Shown: piece by piece, positions 44,695-54,630 of the stretch
Numbering within the stretch: position 1 is the first letter of the stretch
Layout of the letters: each line of letters opens with the position of its first letter
Origin: Lachnotalea sp. AF33-28
GTDB taxonomy: Bacteria; Bacillota; Clostridia; Lachnospirales; Lachnospiraceae
Reading direction: 5' to 3'
Assembly: GCF_003477885.1 (NCBI RefSeq)
Contig: NZ_QUEE01000018.1
Coordinates: forward strand, 39,063-103,062
DNA length: 64,000 nucleotides
Position numbers and translations under genes: made by a program
The notes under the pieces: generated by a model
What the model was told of the DNA's origin: nothing
The model's input: only the letters and a program-made list of their open reading frames with translations
Database searches by the model: none

Positions 44695-46437
44695 ATGAAA
44701 AAATATAAGGATTATTCCCTGCAGAAAAAGCTGGTAACAGCGCTGATCATCTGCATCATCATCCCGCTGGCGGTGATTGGCATCATACTGAATTCCTATG
44801 TGGGAGGAAATAACCGCAGAAAGGAGTACCGGCTGAACCAGACCGTGGTAAACCAGCTGGCCGGAGATGTGGAGGAGATCTTCACAAGTGCGGCGGATCT
44901 GAAGTATTACTGTCTGACGGACAGCAGCGTACAGGCTGTCGTAAAAGGAAAGGGAAATGTAAATGATTACGGAACGGTTGGAAACTGGCTGAATTCCCTG
45001 CTGCGCAATGAGAAATGCTACCATTCCATCTGTATGACGGATGAGGAGCGGACGATTATACAGCGGGGAGAGTATCTGGTCAGGGAAGTTCCCTATGAGA
45101 ATGAAACGATCGGGGCAGAGGAGGGCGTCTGGATCGGCCCTCATCAGGCGGAGCGGGTGACGAAGCAGGAGTATCAGAATAACGATACAGTCATAACGTA
45201 TTTCTGCGGCATCAACGATTATGAACTGCTTTCCAGGATCGTGGCCTGGCTGACCGTGAATCTGAAGGAGGATGAGATCAGTAAGGTCTACGGAAGCTAT
45301 GTGAATCCGGGTTCACTGTATACCTGCATGATGAGCGGGAGCGGAGAGGTGATTTCCAGTACGGACAAAGAGATGCTGGGAAGTATGCTGCCGCAGCAGG
45401 AGCTGTTGGAACAGATGTATGATGAGCAGGGAAACGGTTATGTGACCGCTGTGGACGGCGGGCGCAAGGTGGTCTTCTTCTATGCTAAAAGCAGCAGTTT
45501 CGACTGGTATCTGGTAAACGCGGTGCCGCTGTCGGTATTTATGGCGGACAGCCGTTCCAGCATGGCGGTGATTCTGTCGTCTATGATGCTGTGTGCAATC
45601 TTCGGCATTACCTTTGCGCTGATCCAGCGCAGGTACATTATCAGGCCGATCCGGCAGCTGCTGGTTCAGATCGGACAGATCAAAGAGGGAAATTTTATAC
45701 AGTTACAGGAGGACTGCCCGGCAGACGAGATCGGAGGGTTGAACCGGGAAGTCAACGACATGTCGCAGAAACTGAAAAACCTGATTGAGGAGGTATTTAC
45801 GGCTAAAATTAAAGAACAGGAGGCCGAGCTGAAGGTGCTGATTTCACAGATCAACCCTCATTTCTTTTACAATACGCTGGATTCCATCCACTGGATGGCG
45901 ATACGCAATAAGGATTATGCGGTGGCTGACCAGCTGGAAGCGCTCTCGGAGATCTTCCGGCATGTATTGAGCCGCGGCAGCGATATGGTGACGGTCAAGA
46001 GCGAGGTGGAGTTTCTGAATCACTATATGATGCTGATGCAGGCGAGATTCGGAAGGCGGATCCGCATACACATTTATCTTCCGGAAGAGCTGAATACGCA
46101 CCTGATTCCCAAACTGATCATACAGCCCCTGGTGGAAAACGCGATTCTTCACGGACTGGAACCCAAGAAGGAGGGCGGCCTGATTGAAGTGACGGTAGGG
46201 CGCAGCCCTTCGGCGCTGGAAATTATGGTGAGCGATGACGGAGTCGGAGCGGATGAGGATCAGATCAGGAGCAGGATGAACGGGCACTCGGATCTGCAGG
46301 ACACTTTTGCGCTCTGTAACATTGATGAGAGGATCAAGCTGCGTTACGGGAACGGCTACGGGCTGAAGTTCGAATCCAGGATGGGGGTGGGCTGCCGCGT
46401 AACGGTCACGCTGCCTTTTGAAGGAGAACAGACATGA
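44695..46437 (+). CDS. YesM-type sensor histidine kinase
   Basis: The 580-residue sensor has membrane helix 1 at about 11-33, an extracellular domain of about 250 residues, helix 2 at about 283-305 and a HAMP linker. A His_kinase domain follows with phosphoacceptor His389 in ISQINPHFFYNTLDS and an HATPase domain (ENAILHGLEPKKEGG; SDDGVGADED). The YesM group detects extracellular plant-polysaccharide fragments, often via solute-binding proteins. The gene overlaps the response regulator by four bases (ATGA). The sugar importer follows at 48098, and the pair very likely controls it. Confidence 0.92.
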   Translation: MKKYKDYSLQKKLVTALIICIIIPLAVIGIILNSYVGGNNRRKEYRLNQTVVNQLAGDVEEIFTSAADLKYYCLTDSSVQAVVKGKGNVNDYGTVGNWLNSLLRNEKCYHSICMTDEERTIIQRGEYLVREVPYENETIGAEEGVWIGPHQAERVTKQEYQNNDTVITYFCGINDYELLSRIVAWLTVNLKEDEISKVYGSYVNPGSLYTCMMSGSGEVISSTDKEMLGSMLPQQELLEQMYDEQGNGYVTAVDGGRKVVFFYAKSSSFDWYLVNAVPLSVFMADSRSSMAVILSSMMLCAIFGITFALIQRRYIIRPIRQLLVQIGQIKEGNFIQLQEDCPADEIGGLNREVNDMSQKLKNLIEEVFTAKIKEQEAELKVLISQINPHFFYNTLDSIHWMAIRNKDYAVADQLEALSEIFRHVLSRGSDMVTVKSEVEFLNHYMMLMQARFGRRIRIHIYLPEELNTHLIPKLIIQPLVENAILHGLEPKKEGGLIEVTVGRSPSALEIMVSDDGVGADEDQIRSRMNGHSDLQDTFALCNIDERIKLRYGNGYGLKFESRMGVGCRVTVTLPFEGEQT

Positions 46438-47969
46438 AACTGATGATATTGGATGATGATGTACAGATAAGGGAAGGCATCCAGTTTGGCATAGACTGGA
46501 AGAGCCTTGGGATAAGTGAGGTGAAAAGCTTTGGAGACGCAGTATCGGCGCTGGAAGAACTGGAGGAGTTCAGCCCGCAGATCATCCTGGCAGATATCCG
46601 CATGCCTGAGATGGACGGCCTGGAATTCCTTCGGCGGGTCAAAACGAAACGGGGGAGCGTAAAGGTGATTCTGATAAGCGCGTACTCTGATTTTGAATAC
46701 TGCCAGAGGGCCATTCAATACGGAGCTGCCGGATACGAACTGAAGCCGCTGAAGGTGGGCAGACTGATCCAGACAATCCAGGAAACCGTCAATCAGATCC
46801 GGGAGGAAGAGGTGGGACGGGAAAATTACCGTAAATATGTGGATACTTACCGGGAGAAGGTGGTGGAGGAGCTGTTTGACGGCAGGATTACAGACCGCAA
46901 TGTGCTGATGGAGATCCTGTCGATGCATTTCGGCATACGGGAAGCCAGAACACTGCTCTGCATGGCCGTATTGCCGGATTATGGCGGAAGCCTCACAGTG
47001 GAACAGAGCTTTTGGCAAGACAGACTGGAAAAGGACGAGCACGTCTTCTGCTTTCGCGGGGGACTGGCAGTCCTGACCAAAACCGCGGATTCCACCCTGT
47101 TTATATTGGAAAAGCAGAACCGGCTTAGTAGCCTGTTCCGCGCGGTGCGCAGACATTTTTTAGATAGGGGAGTATCCGTATCAGGCGGCATCTCGGGCAT
47201 GTTTGCGGTGGAGGAGATACATAGGGGGTATCTCATGGCCGATCATGCTCTTTTGAGGCGGTTTTACGCCGGGGAAGGATATGTGGGCATTTACGGGATT
47301 GACACGGCAAAACAGGTGCAGTTTCCATATAGAGAGCGGGAAATGATGATAAGGGAGAGCATTGTTTCACTGGACCCGGATAAGATATCCGATGCCATCC
47401 AAAGGATAAAAAGGGAGCTGCGGGAGTGCGGGGTGACAGATGCGCGCGCGGTGCGGCAGCTGGTTTTATACGGGCTGGAGGCTCTCTACGGCGCGGCGGG
47501 CAGGGGGGAGAAGCTGAAGCTTCTGGAATGGAACGGCGAAATGGAGCGGATGAAATTTCTATCAGAGTATATGGAGTATTGGGAAAAGAAGTGCAGAGAG
47601 TTTCTGGATGACTATGAAAGCGAACAGAGCCGGAGGTATTCGGCCAACGTGAAGCGGGCCTTGAGCTATATTGAGGAGCACTATGGGGAAGATATCGGCG
47701 TGGAACAGGTCAGCGGATATATCGGAAAGACACCGAACTATTTCAGCAGCATATTCAAACAGGAGATGGGCATTTCCTTCAGAGAGTATTTAAACCAATA
47801 TCGGATACAGAAGGCGCAGGAGCTGATTCTTCATTCCGATCTGATGATTTATGAGATATCCGAAAAGGTTGGTTACCGCGATTATGCTTACTTTTCGCAG
47901 GTGTTTAAAAAACTTGCTGGCTGTTCTCCTACCGGTTTAAGAAGCGGGGATGGCGGGCAACCATCGTAG
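46434..47969 (+). CDS. YesN-type response regulator with AraC DNA-binding domain
   Basis: The 511-residue regulator has an N-terminal receiver with acidic pocket Asp7-Asp8-Asp9 and phosphoacceptor Asp54 in ADIRMPEMDG. A long linker of about 270 residues follows, then a C-terminal AraC double helix-turn-helix (about 410-505; IGVEQVSGYIGKTPNYFSSIF, then IYEISEKVGYRDYAYFSQVF). It is coupled to the YesM kinase and is the probable activator of the downstream importer and GH106/GH105 genes. Confidence 0.92.
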   Translation: MKLMILDDDVQIREGIQFGIDWKSLGISEVKSFGDAVSALEELEEFSPQIILADIRMPEMDGLEFLRRVKTKRGSVKVILISAYSDFEYCQRAIQYGAAGYELKPLKVGRLIQTIQETVNQIREEEVGRENYRKYVDTYREKVVEELFDGRITDRNVLMEILSMHFGIREARTLLCMAVLPDYGGSLTVEQSFWQDRLEKDEHVFCFRGGLAVLTKTADSTLFILEKQNRLSSLFRAVRRHFLDRGVSVSGGISGMFAVEEIHRGYLMADHALLRRFYAGEGYVGIYGIDTAKQVQFPYREREMMIRESIVSLDPDKISDAIQRIKRELRECGVTDARAVRQLVLYGLEALYGAAGRGEKLKLLEWNGEMERMKFLSEYMEYWEKKCREFLDDYESEQSRRYSANVKRALSYIEEHYGEDIGVEQVSGYIGKTPNYFSSIFKQEMGISFREYLNQYRIQKAQELILHSDLMIYEISEKVGYRDYAYFSQVFKKLAGCSPTGLRSGDGGQPS

Positions 47970-47972
47970 TTT

Positions 47973-48002
47973 TTTACAAATTACCGTAGTATTTTCTAAT
48001 AC
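47973..48002 (+). promoter_or_regulatory. Putative promoter of the second sugar importer operon
   Basis: TTTACA (47973-47978) and TAATAC (47997-48002) lie 18 bases apart, just after the response regulator stop and about 95 bases before the lipoprotein start. Both boxes are imperfect, fitting activation by the YesN-type regulator. Confidence 0.4.
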
Positions 48003-48097
48003 CCGCCCGGTGGAATGTGGTCTATGATAAAGGCACAGACAACGGGGAAACGTTGAAAAGATATACAGTAAGGAAAGTTAAAAAGGAGGGCTTAGAA

Positions 48098-49369
48098 ATG
48101 AAGAAACAAATCAAAAAAGCGGCGGCACTGCTGCTTACAGTATGCACGATTGCCGGAATGTCCGCATGTGCGTCCGGCGGCGGGGAAGCCGGAGGCACGG
48201 CCGGTCAGGAGACGGAATCTAAGACCGGCAAGACGGATGTGGTCACCATCATCGAGGAACCCAATGTCGTATACTATCCGATTTTTATTGAAAAACTCAA
48301 AGAACTGTATCCGGATTATAACATCACCTCCAAGACATGGGAACAGTCACAGGTAGAAAAAACAGTAAAAACAGCATTTGCGGGCGGAGAGTCCATTGAC
48401 GTTGTGAAATGGTATCCGAATCAGATGGAAACTTTTATCTCTTCCGATATGGCTCTGGATCTGACCCCTTATATGGATGACGAATGGAAATCCGTATTTG
48501 TGGACGGAGCTCTGGACATCGGCACCTACGACGGCAAGCTGTACTGTCTGCCCAATTCCACGGTCTATCCGGATATTGACATCAATGTGGATATCTTTGA
48601 AGCGGCGGGCGTGGAAGTGAAGGAACACTGGACCTGGGATGAATTTGTAGATGCCTGTGAGAAGATCAAGGCCAACACCGATGCATTTCCTTTCGGCATC
48701 AGCGATACGCGCTGCGGCTGGTTCCAGAGAAACGCATTGCTGCAGATCTGGGAGACCAGGGACGAGATGGAAGAGTTTATAGATGGGAAGATATCCTTTA
48801 GGGATGACCGCGTCGTATCTGCTCTGGATAAGATCAATGAGCTGTTCACCAAGGAGTACGCATATCCGGGTGACGGCGCTTTCTCACAGACGAAGGATCA
48901 GATAGAGGCGGCCTTTACCCAGGGCAAGATCGCCATGATGTGCAATGTAAATAACGGCGGAAAGAACGCGAGAAAACTGATGGCAGAAGCCGGAAACGAG
49001 AATGTGAGGACGGTCAGCTGGCCCTCCATGGCCACCGGAGAGTGCGATTATGTGCTGGGCGGATGCGACGGATATTTTATACCGGCCAATACCCAAAATG
49101 TGGATGCAGCGGTCAATATTCTGAAATACCTGACCAGCCCGGAGGCGTTTGAGTACCAGGTGGAGGACGGCGATGTGGTGCCAGCCAAGGTGGAAGGCAG
49201 CGCGGACGAGGAATTTTCCCGGGATTCCAATAAGGTTTATCCGAAAGAGATCCTGTCCCTGTCCGCGGAAATGAATGATTATGTGAACTATAACATCGCG
49301 GCCAATTATTTTTATGATAAGGAAAACGCGCTGACTGAGCTGGAGGCACTTCGTGAATCCGCCCAGTAA
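48098..49369 (+). CDS. Family-1 sugar-binding lipoprotein of an ABC importer
   Basis: The 423-residue extracellular solute-binding protein has lipobox MSAC with lipidated Cys24. The start GKTDVVTIIEEPNVVYYPIF leads into a typical periplasmic-binding fold, with AAFTQGKIAMMCNVNNGG near the hinge. ATG 48098 follows AAGGAGGG; the longer upstream reading is rejected. It supplies the MalF/MalG-type permeases downstream. Unlike the LplA-like protein at 10254 it is of ordinary size, so the two importers probably take different oligosaccharides. Confidence 0.92.
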   Translation: MKKQIKKAAALLLTVCTIAGMSACASGGGEAGGTAGQETESKTGKTDVVTIIEEPNVVYYPIFIEKLKELYPDYNITSKTWEQSQVEKTVKTAFAGGESIDVVKWYPNQMETFISSDMALDLTPYMDDEWKSVFVDGALDIGTYDGKLYCLPNSTVYPDIDINVDIFEAAGVEVKEHWTWDEFVDACEKIKANTDAFPFGISDTRCGWFQRNALLQIWETRDEMEEFIDGKISFRDDRVVSALDKINELFTKEYAYPGDGAFSQTKDQIEAAFTQGKIAMMCNVNNGGKNARKLMAEAGNENVRTVSWPSMATGECDYVLGGCDGYFIPANTQNVDAAVNILKYLTSPEAFEYQVEDGDVVPAKVEGSADEEFSRDSNKVYPKEILSLSAEMNDYVNYNIAANYFYDKENALTELEALRESAQ

Positions 49370-49394
49370 CTAAAAAAGTGATCTGTTCGGGACC

Positions 49395-49431
49395 GGACCG
49401 CGGGGAAGTTATTCCCCGCCGGGAACGGTCC
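49395..49431 (+). terminator. Hairpin between the binding lipoprotein and permease genes
   Basis: Outer GGACCG/CGGTCC arms enclose a CGGGGAA-GTTA-TTCCCCG stem, followed by CTTAATAAA without a strong T-run. It is probably an mRNA stabiliser or leaky terminator that favours the binding protein. Confidence 0.6.
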
Positions 49432-49519
49432 TTAATAAACCCTTAAAACACCGAAATTTGATGGGGTCAGGCCGTCAGCCGGCCAGATAAAATGTTATTT
49501 TAAGAAAGAAGGCGTTATT

Positions 49520-50431
49520 TTGAAGAAAAAGAAGGGGAAAAAATATGGGAAACTGGATCGCAAGCTGATGGGAATCGGCATCCTGTTCCTGCTTCCGGCT
49601 GCAGTGCTGATCGGATTTACCACAGTGATTCCCATCATATGGAATATTGTTTTATCCCTTAGCAATTGGAACGGCAACGGGGCCCTTGAGTTTACCGGCC
49701 TGGACAATTATATGAAGCTCTTTTCCGATACCGCGACATTAAAGACCATCAGAAATTCAATGGTGGTGGCCGTAGGATCCACCGTCGTTTCCATGGTGTT
49801 AGGTATTCTGCTTGCACTGATGATCTATAAGATGGGCAAAAAGGAAGGCTCGGTTTTCCGTTTCATCTTTTACAATCCCAGCATGATGCCCATGACCGTA
49901 GCCGGCCTGCTGTTCGTATTTGTGCTGGCGCCGGATGAAGGCCTCCTCAATAATATCTTCGGGGCTATGGGACTGACATCCCTGCAGCACGCCTGGCTTG
50001 CTGAACCGGGCCTGGTGTTGGGCACCCTGGCAGTTGTGTCCGGATTTAAGGACAGCGGAACGATTATGATGCTGATTTACACCGGTGTGCTGGCCATCCC
50101 GGAAGATCTGTTTGAATCGGCCAGACTGGACGGGACGAATTACTGGAAGGAGATTCGCCTGATCATCCTGCCTCTGATCAAACCCACGATCTGTATGGTG
50201 CTTTCCATGAATGTCATGTGGTCCTTCAAGACCTACGATATGGTCTGGACCATGACCCAGGGCGGCCCGGGGTCCATGTCAAAGACGGCGCCCATCGCCA
50301 TGATCCAGCAGGCGTTCACCTACAATAAATTCGGCTATGCATCTGCGATTGGCCTGGTATTTTCCGCACTGGTACTGGTCTGCATCGCACTTGTGAGAAG
50401 GGCATTAAGGAGTGAAGCATATGAGTACTAA
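49520..50431 (+). CDS. MalF-type sugar ABC transporter permease
   Basis: The 303-residue permease with about six helices has the EAA loop DLFESARLDGTNYWKEIRLIILP and an MTQGGPGSMSKTAPIAMIQQAF segment typical of CUT1 MalF/UgpA subunits. The start is TTG at 49520, with AGAAAGAAGG seven bases upstream; it leads into a Lys-rich N-terminus that fits the positive-inside rule. The next permease begins inside its last 11 bases. Confidence 0.9.
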   Translation: MKKKKGKKYGKLDRKLMGIGILFLLPAAVLIGFTTVIPIIWNIVLSLSNWNGNGALEFTGLDNYMKLFSDTATLKTIRNSMVVAVGSTVVSMVLGILLALMIYKMGKKEGSVFRFIFYNPSMMPMTVAGLLFVFVLAPDEGLLNNIFGAMGLTSLQHAWLAEPGLVLGTLAVVSGFKDSGTIMMLIYTGVLAIPEDLFESARLDGTNYWKEIRLIILPLIKPTICMVLSMNVMWSFKTYDMVWTMTQGGPGSMSKTAPIAMIQQAFTYNKFGYASAIGLVFSALVLVCIALVRRALRSEAYEY

Positions 50432-51290
50432 AACTGCAGTCATGAAAAAGAAAAAATGGACGGAAGACAGAACCATTAAACTGATCCTAAGACTGCTCCT
50501 GCTTTGTTTTTCCGTCATATACATATATCCGGTCATCTTTGCGGTCATCACATCATTAAAGACACTGCCGGAATTTTACACCGATATCTGGGCTCTGCCG
50601 AAGAACTTTCTGTACGGCAATTATATCGAGGCATTTTTTACAGGCAAGATCGGGGAGTACTTTCTTAACAGCGTGATTATAGCCGTATGCTCCATCCTAG
50701 CCATACAGGTGATCTCCACCATGGCGGCCTATGCGCTGACCAGGCTTAGAGTGCCTCATACGAATCTGATCCTTCTGATTCTGTTCGCCCTGCAGATCCT
50801 GCCCACAGAGACGATCATCATCCCTCTGTATGTGGAGATGTCCAAAATCGGTTTTCTCCGCATGCAGTATGTGCCGATCATCATCGCTTATGTGGGGTGG
50901 TCCATACCGGGCTCCGCGATTATCCTGAAAAATTTCTTTGAAACCGTGCCCAAGGAGCTTCTGGAAGCCGCGAGGATTGACGGCAGCGGCGAGGTGAAAA
51001 GCCTGTTTCTGATCGTTCTGCCGCTCATGAAGAGCGCTGTCTGCACCGTGTCGATCATGAACTTCAACTTCGTCTGGGGGGAACTGATGTGGGCTCAGAT
51101 CGCAACGCTGCTGACGGATAAGGGACTGCCGCTGACAGTAGGGCTGTTGAATTTCAAGGGCCAGATATCCACCAACTGGCCGCAGCTGTGCGCGGCAATC
51201 TGTATCGTGATCCTGCCGCTGTATCTGATCTTCCTGCTGATGCAGAAGTATTTCATAGCAGGGTTGACGGCGGGGGGCGTCAAAGGATGA
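50421..51290 (+). CDS. MalG-type sugar ABC transporter permease
   Basis: The 289-residue CUT1 permease has about six helices, the EAA loop ELLEAARIDGSGEVKSLFLIVLP and the C-terminal QKYFIAGLTAGGVKG ending of MalG/UgpE subunits. ATG 50421 follows AAGGAG at eight bases and overlaps the end of the MalF-type gene. No ATPase gene is present, so a shared MsmK-type ATPase is expected. Confidence 0.92.
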   Translation: MSTKTAVMKKKKWTEDRTIKLILRLLLLCFSVIYIYPVIFAVITSLKTLPEFYTDIWALPKNFLYGNYIEAFFTGKIGEYFLNSVIIAVCSILAIQVISTMAAYALTRLRVPHTNLILLILFALQILPTETIIIPLYVEMSKIGFLRMQYVPIIIAYVGWSIPGSAIILKNFFETVPKELLEAARIDGSGEVKSLFLIVLPLMKSAVCTVSIMNFNFVWGELMWAQIATLLTDKGLPLTVGLLNFKGQISTNWPQLCAAICIVILPLYLIFLLMQKYFIAGLTAGGVKG

Positions 51291-51339
51291 GGTGAATTGT
51301 GCGGTGTGACTGAGGTTATGGCAATAGAAAGGACAGAAT

Positions 51340-54300
51340 ATGAGAGTGGATGAACTTAGACGGCATTTTTTGCGGCCGGATGCGGGATACAGGCCGGCGG
51401 CTTTCTGGATTTGGAATGACTGGATGACGCGGGAGCAGATTGTGAGACAGCTGGAGGAGATTGCGGGACATGGATTCGGCGGTGCTTTCGTCCATCCGAG
51501 ACCCGGCATGATTCAGACGTATCTGGATGAGGAGTGGTTCGATAAATGGGAGCTGGCACTTAAGACGGCTAAAGGGCTGGGGATCAAGCTCTATCTGTAT
51601 GATGAGAATTCCTATCCTTCCGGATTTGGGGGAGGGCATGTGTCCTCGCAGCTGCCGGACTGCCTGGCCATGTCAGTGAAATTTGTGAAGACGGATTTTG
51701 CTCATGTGAAGGATAAATTTGAGCTGGCTAAAAACAGCAGGTCCAAGCTGTCCGGATATATCCGGGTCTTTGTGGGTGAGGAAGGGGACAGGGGGCTGCG
51801 CTTGCTTAAGGATGTCACCGATGAGGACTGGGATCTGCGGTCAGAGGACCAATGCATGTATGTGGCGCTGGAACAGGTGGAGCCTAAGGCGGAAAAATGG
51901 CTGGCGGGATTTGCTAATGTGGATCTGTTAAGGCCGGAGGTCGCCGAGCTGTTTTTGGATACGGTGTACCGGCCTTATTTTGAGAGGTTCGGGAACTATT
52001 TCGGAGAGGAAATTCCGGCGGTATTTATGGATGAACCGGCTATGACCGGCAGCATGATCTATGGAACCGGCAGTGGCCTTTCCCAGCCCTACAGCCCCTG
52101 GCTGCGCTATGAATTTGTCAAGAGAAACGGATATGATCTGGACAGCCACCTGCCGGCGCTGTTTGAAGATAATGTGGAGGCGGACTGGTTTCTGCACGAT
52201 GCGGCCAAGGTGCGTTTTGATTATTACAGCACTCTGCGTGAGCTTTGGATTGAAAATTTCATGAAGCCCATGCAGAAGTGGTGTAAGGCTCATAACATCC
52301 GCCTCACCGGGCATTTCATGGATGATGAATGGCCGTTAGTAACCGGGTATGTGACTTCTCCGTCAGTTATGGCCAATCATGAATATATGGACTGGCCGGG
52401 CATCGATATGCTTCAGGGCAGCCATATGACGGAGAAACCCTGGGACCCGCTGTGGCTGATCATGCTGGAGGCATCAGGCGCTGCCAACCAGCTGGGCAAG
52501 GAGCGCGTGCTGACGGAAGCATTCGGCGCAGGAGGCTGGGATCAGACCATCGCTGACTTTAAGAGAAACGGCGACTGGCTGCTGGCTAACGGGATCAACT
52601 TTTTCTGCTGCCATCTGACCTATGCTTCTTATCTGGGAGCCCGGAAAAGAGATCATCCCCAATCCTTTGACTGGCGGGAACCGTGGTGGCAGGAGTTTGG
52701 ACAACTGTGTGACTATTTTGCCAGGGTTTCTGTGATCAGCACATTAAGCCGCGCCCATAACCGTATACTGGTGCTGCACCCTACGCTATCCGGTTACCTC
52801 TGTCCGGTGAGGGAAGAGGTGGACAGCCTGGTGGACGGCGATTTATGCAGAAAACCGGATATGAGCGGCTATTTTGAACTCTTAAAGGCGCTGCGGCGCG
52901 GACTGTGGGATTTTGATCTGGGTGATGAATTCATATTGAAAAATCACGGTGTGTGCAGCACGGAGGGGCTGACGGTGGGACAGCAGACTTACCGGGTAAT
53001 TATTCTGCCGCGGGAAGCGAGCAGTATGCTGTCTTCCACGATGGAGATGCTGAAGGATTTTCTGGATATGGGAGGCCTGGTGCTCTGGGGCGGTTTTAGC
53101 AGAGGTGAACAGGATACACAACAGGATACACAAGCATATGGCGGCTCGTTGCCGGGACAGCTGCCGGCTTTTTGGCTCGACGGAACAGAAAATGAGTCCG
53201 CATTGGAAAATCTGAAAGCTGCTGCCGGCACAGTCTGTTTTGACAGTGAAGATGATCTTAAGACAGAACTGCAAAAACGTCTTTATCCGAATATCGTGGC
53301 CAAGAAAGGTCTGCCTGACGGAGTTGAGGTCATGCAAAGGGAGACGGATGACTGCCTGATTCTGTTTGCCATCAATCACAGCCTGCACCGGATCGAGGAT
53401 GTGCTGGCTGCCGGAGGTACAGGCGCGCGCAGATGGGATCCGTTTACAGGAGCAGAGGCGGAGAAGTGTCCGGCGGGGGAAGATGGCAGGGTGGAAATAC
53501 CCCTCTGTATGGAACACGGCCAGTCCGTGCTCTGGATTGTTGAAAAGAGAGGCGCGTCCCTTTTTGAATCTGTCAAAGAGCAGGTCTGCCTGAATAAGCC
53601 TCTGCAGGTGAAACTGGACTCTGTGCGGGCCGAAGCGCTTAATATACTGACACTGGATTACTGCGATCTTGAGGTCGACGGACATCTGTATGAGGACAGA
53701 AGCACCATTGAGGCGTCGCATAAACTGTTCCTGCACCGCGGGTTTGACAGCAATCCGTGGGATAATAAGGTTCAGTATAAACACAGCGTGCTGGACCGAA
53801 ACCGTTACTATGGATCAGAGAGCGGATTTTGCATTGTGTACCGCTTTTATATCCGGCCGGGTGTCTCTTTGGAGCATGTATCTGTCAGGGTTGAGCAGGG
53901 GGATAAATACCGCATATGCTGCAACGGTCATCCCCTGCATTGGAGCGCGGTGGATCCTGCACTGGAAAGAGGGCTCTATGAGGCGCAGCTGATTGGACTG
54001 GCGCCGGGCAGAAATGAACTTCGGCTGATCTGTCCGGAATTTGACGCGGAACTGGAGATCGAACCGGTCTATGTGACCGGCCGTTTCAGCGTGACAGCCA
54101 GCGGGGGCAGATGGGAGCTGGGTGCGGAGAAACCGCTAAGCTATGGCAGCCTTAAGGAGCAGGGCTATCCGTTTTATGGGGGAGCAGTCCTCTATCAATA
54201 TACAGTGACTTCGGACGGCGGCAGAGGGCGCATTGTTTTGCCGGAAAATCTGAATGCGGCGGCTGTCAGCATAGCGGTAAACAACGCCGCGCCGGTGCTT

Positions 54301-54546
54301 ATCTGTGCGGATCACTGCCATGAATACATGACAGAAGCGCTGCAGTCGGGAGAAAACCGGATTCAGATAAGAGTTTGTGCCAGCCTGAAAAATACTCTGG
54401 GGCCGCATCACGATCCCAAACATCCCCGCCGCACAGCCTGGCCGGCCATGTGGAAGGAGGCGCCCAGAAAAGGGCAGCCAGCCGCGGCGGACTATGATCT
54501 GATTGACTACGGACTGGAGGAAGCGATACAGGTTTACGGTGATTGA
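51340..54546 (+). CDS. GH106-like glycosyl hydrolase (putative alpha-L-rhamnosidase)
   Basis: The 1068-residue cytosolic protein starts with YRPAAFWIWNDWMTREQIV, GHGFGGAFVHPRPGM and LGIKLYLYDENSYPSGFGGG, which resemble the barrel of GH106 and related families. Further motifs are AVFMDEPAMTG and LTGHFMDDEWPLVTGY, with candidate catalytic acids. The C-terminal third is beta-rich with galactose-binding-like modules (SVRVEQGDKYRICCNG). GH106 members are alpha-L-rhamnosidases, so removal of rhamnose from RG-I fragments is plausible, but assignment to the exact family is uncertain. The gene follows the second importer by 49 bases. Confidence 0.68.
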   Translation: MRVDELRRHFLRPDAGYRPAAFWIWNDWMTREQIVRQLEEIAGHGFGGAFVHPRPGMIQTYLDEEWFDKWELALKTAKGLGIKLYLYDENSYPSGFGGGHVSSQLPDCLAMSVKFVKTDFAHVKDKFELAKNSRSKLSGYIRVFVGEEGDRGLRLLKDVTDEDWDLRSEDQCMYVALEQVEPKAEKWLAGFANVDLLRPEVAELFLDTVYRPYFERFGNYFGEEIPAVFMDEPAMTGSMIYGTGSGLSQPYSPWLRYEFVKRNGYDLDSHLPALFEDNVEADWFLHDAAKVRFDYYSTLRELWIENFMKPMQKWCKAHNIRLTGHFMDDEWPLVTGYVTSPSVMANHEYMDWPGIDMLQGSHMTEKPWDPLWLIMLEASGAANQLGKERVLTEAFGAGGWDQTIADFKRNGDWLLANGINFFCCHLTYASYLGARKRDHPQSFDWREPWWQEFGQLCDYFARVSVISTLSRAHNRILVLHPTLSGYLCPVREEVDSLVDGDLCRKPDMSGYFELLKALRRGLWDFDLGDEFILKNHGVCSTEGLTVGQQTYRVIILPREASSMLSSTMEMLKDFLDMGGLVLWGGFSRGEQDTQQDTQAYGGSLPGQLPAFWLDGTENESALENLKAAAGTVCFDSEDDLKTELQKRLYPNIVAKKGLPDGVEVMQRETDDCLILFAINHSLHRIEDVLAAGGTGARRWDPFTGAEAEKCPAGEDGRVEIPLCMEHGQSVLWIVEKRGASLFESVKEQVCLNKPLQVKLDSVRAEALNILTLDYCDLEVDGHLYEDRSTIEASHKLFLHRGFDSNPWDNKVQYKHSVLDRNRYYGSESGFCIVYRFYIRPGVSLEHVSVRVEQGDKYRICCNGHPLHWSAVDPALERGLYEAQLIGLAPGRNELRLICPEFDAELEIEPVYVTGRFSVTASGGRWELGAEKPLSYGSLKEQGYPFYGGAVLYQYTVTSDGGRGRIVLPENLNAAAVSIAVNNAAPVLICADHCHEYMTEALQSGENRIQIRVCASLKNTLGPHHDPKHPRRTAWPAMWKEAPRKGQPAAADYDLIDYGLEEAIQVYGD

Positions 54547-54630
54547 CCGCCCCGGGTTCTTGCGGTAGAATAGAACCGTCACAGACTGGATCCGCAGGCG
54601 GTATCTGCCGCAGAACATGGAGGCAATAAA

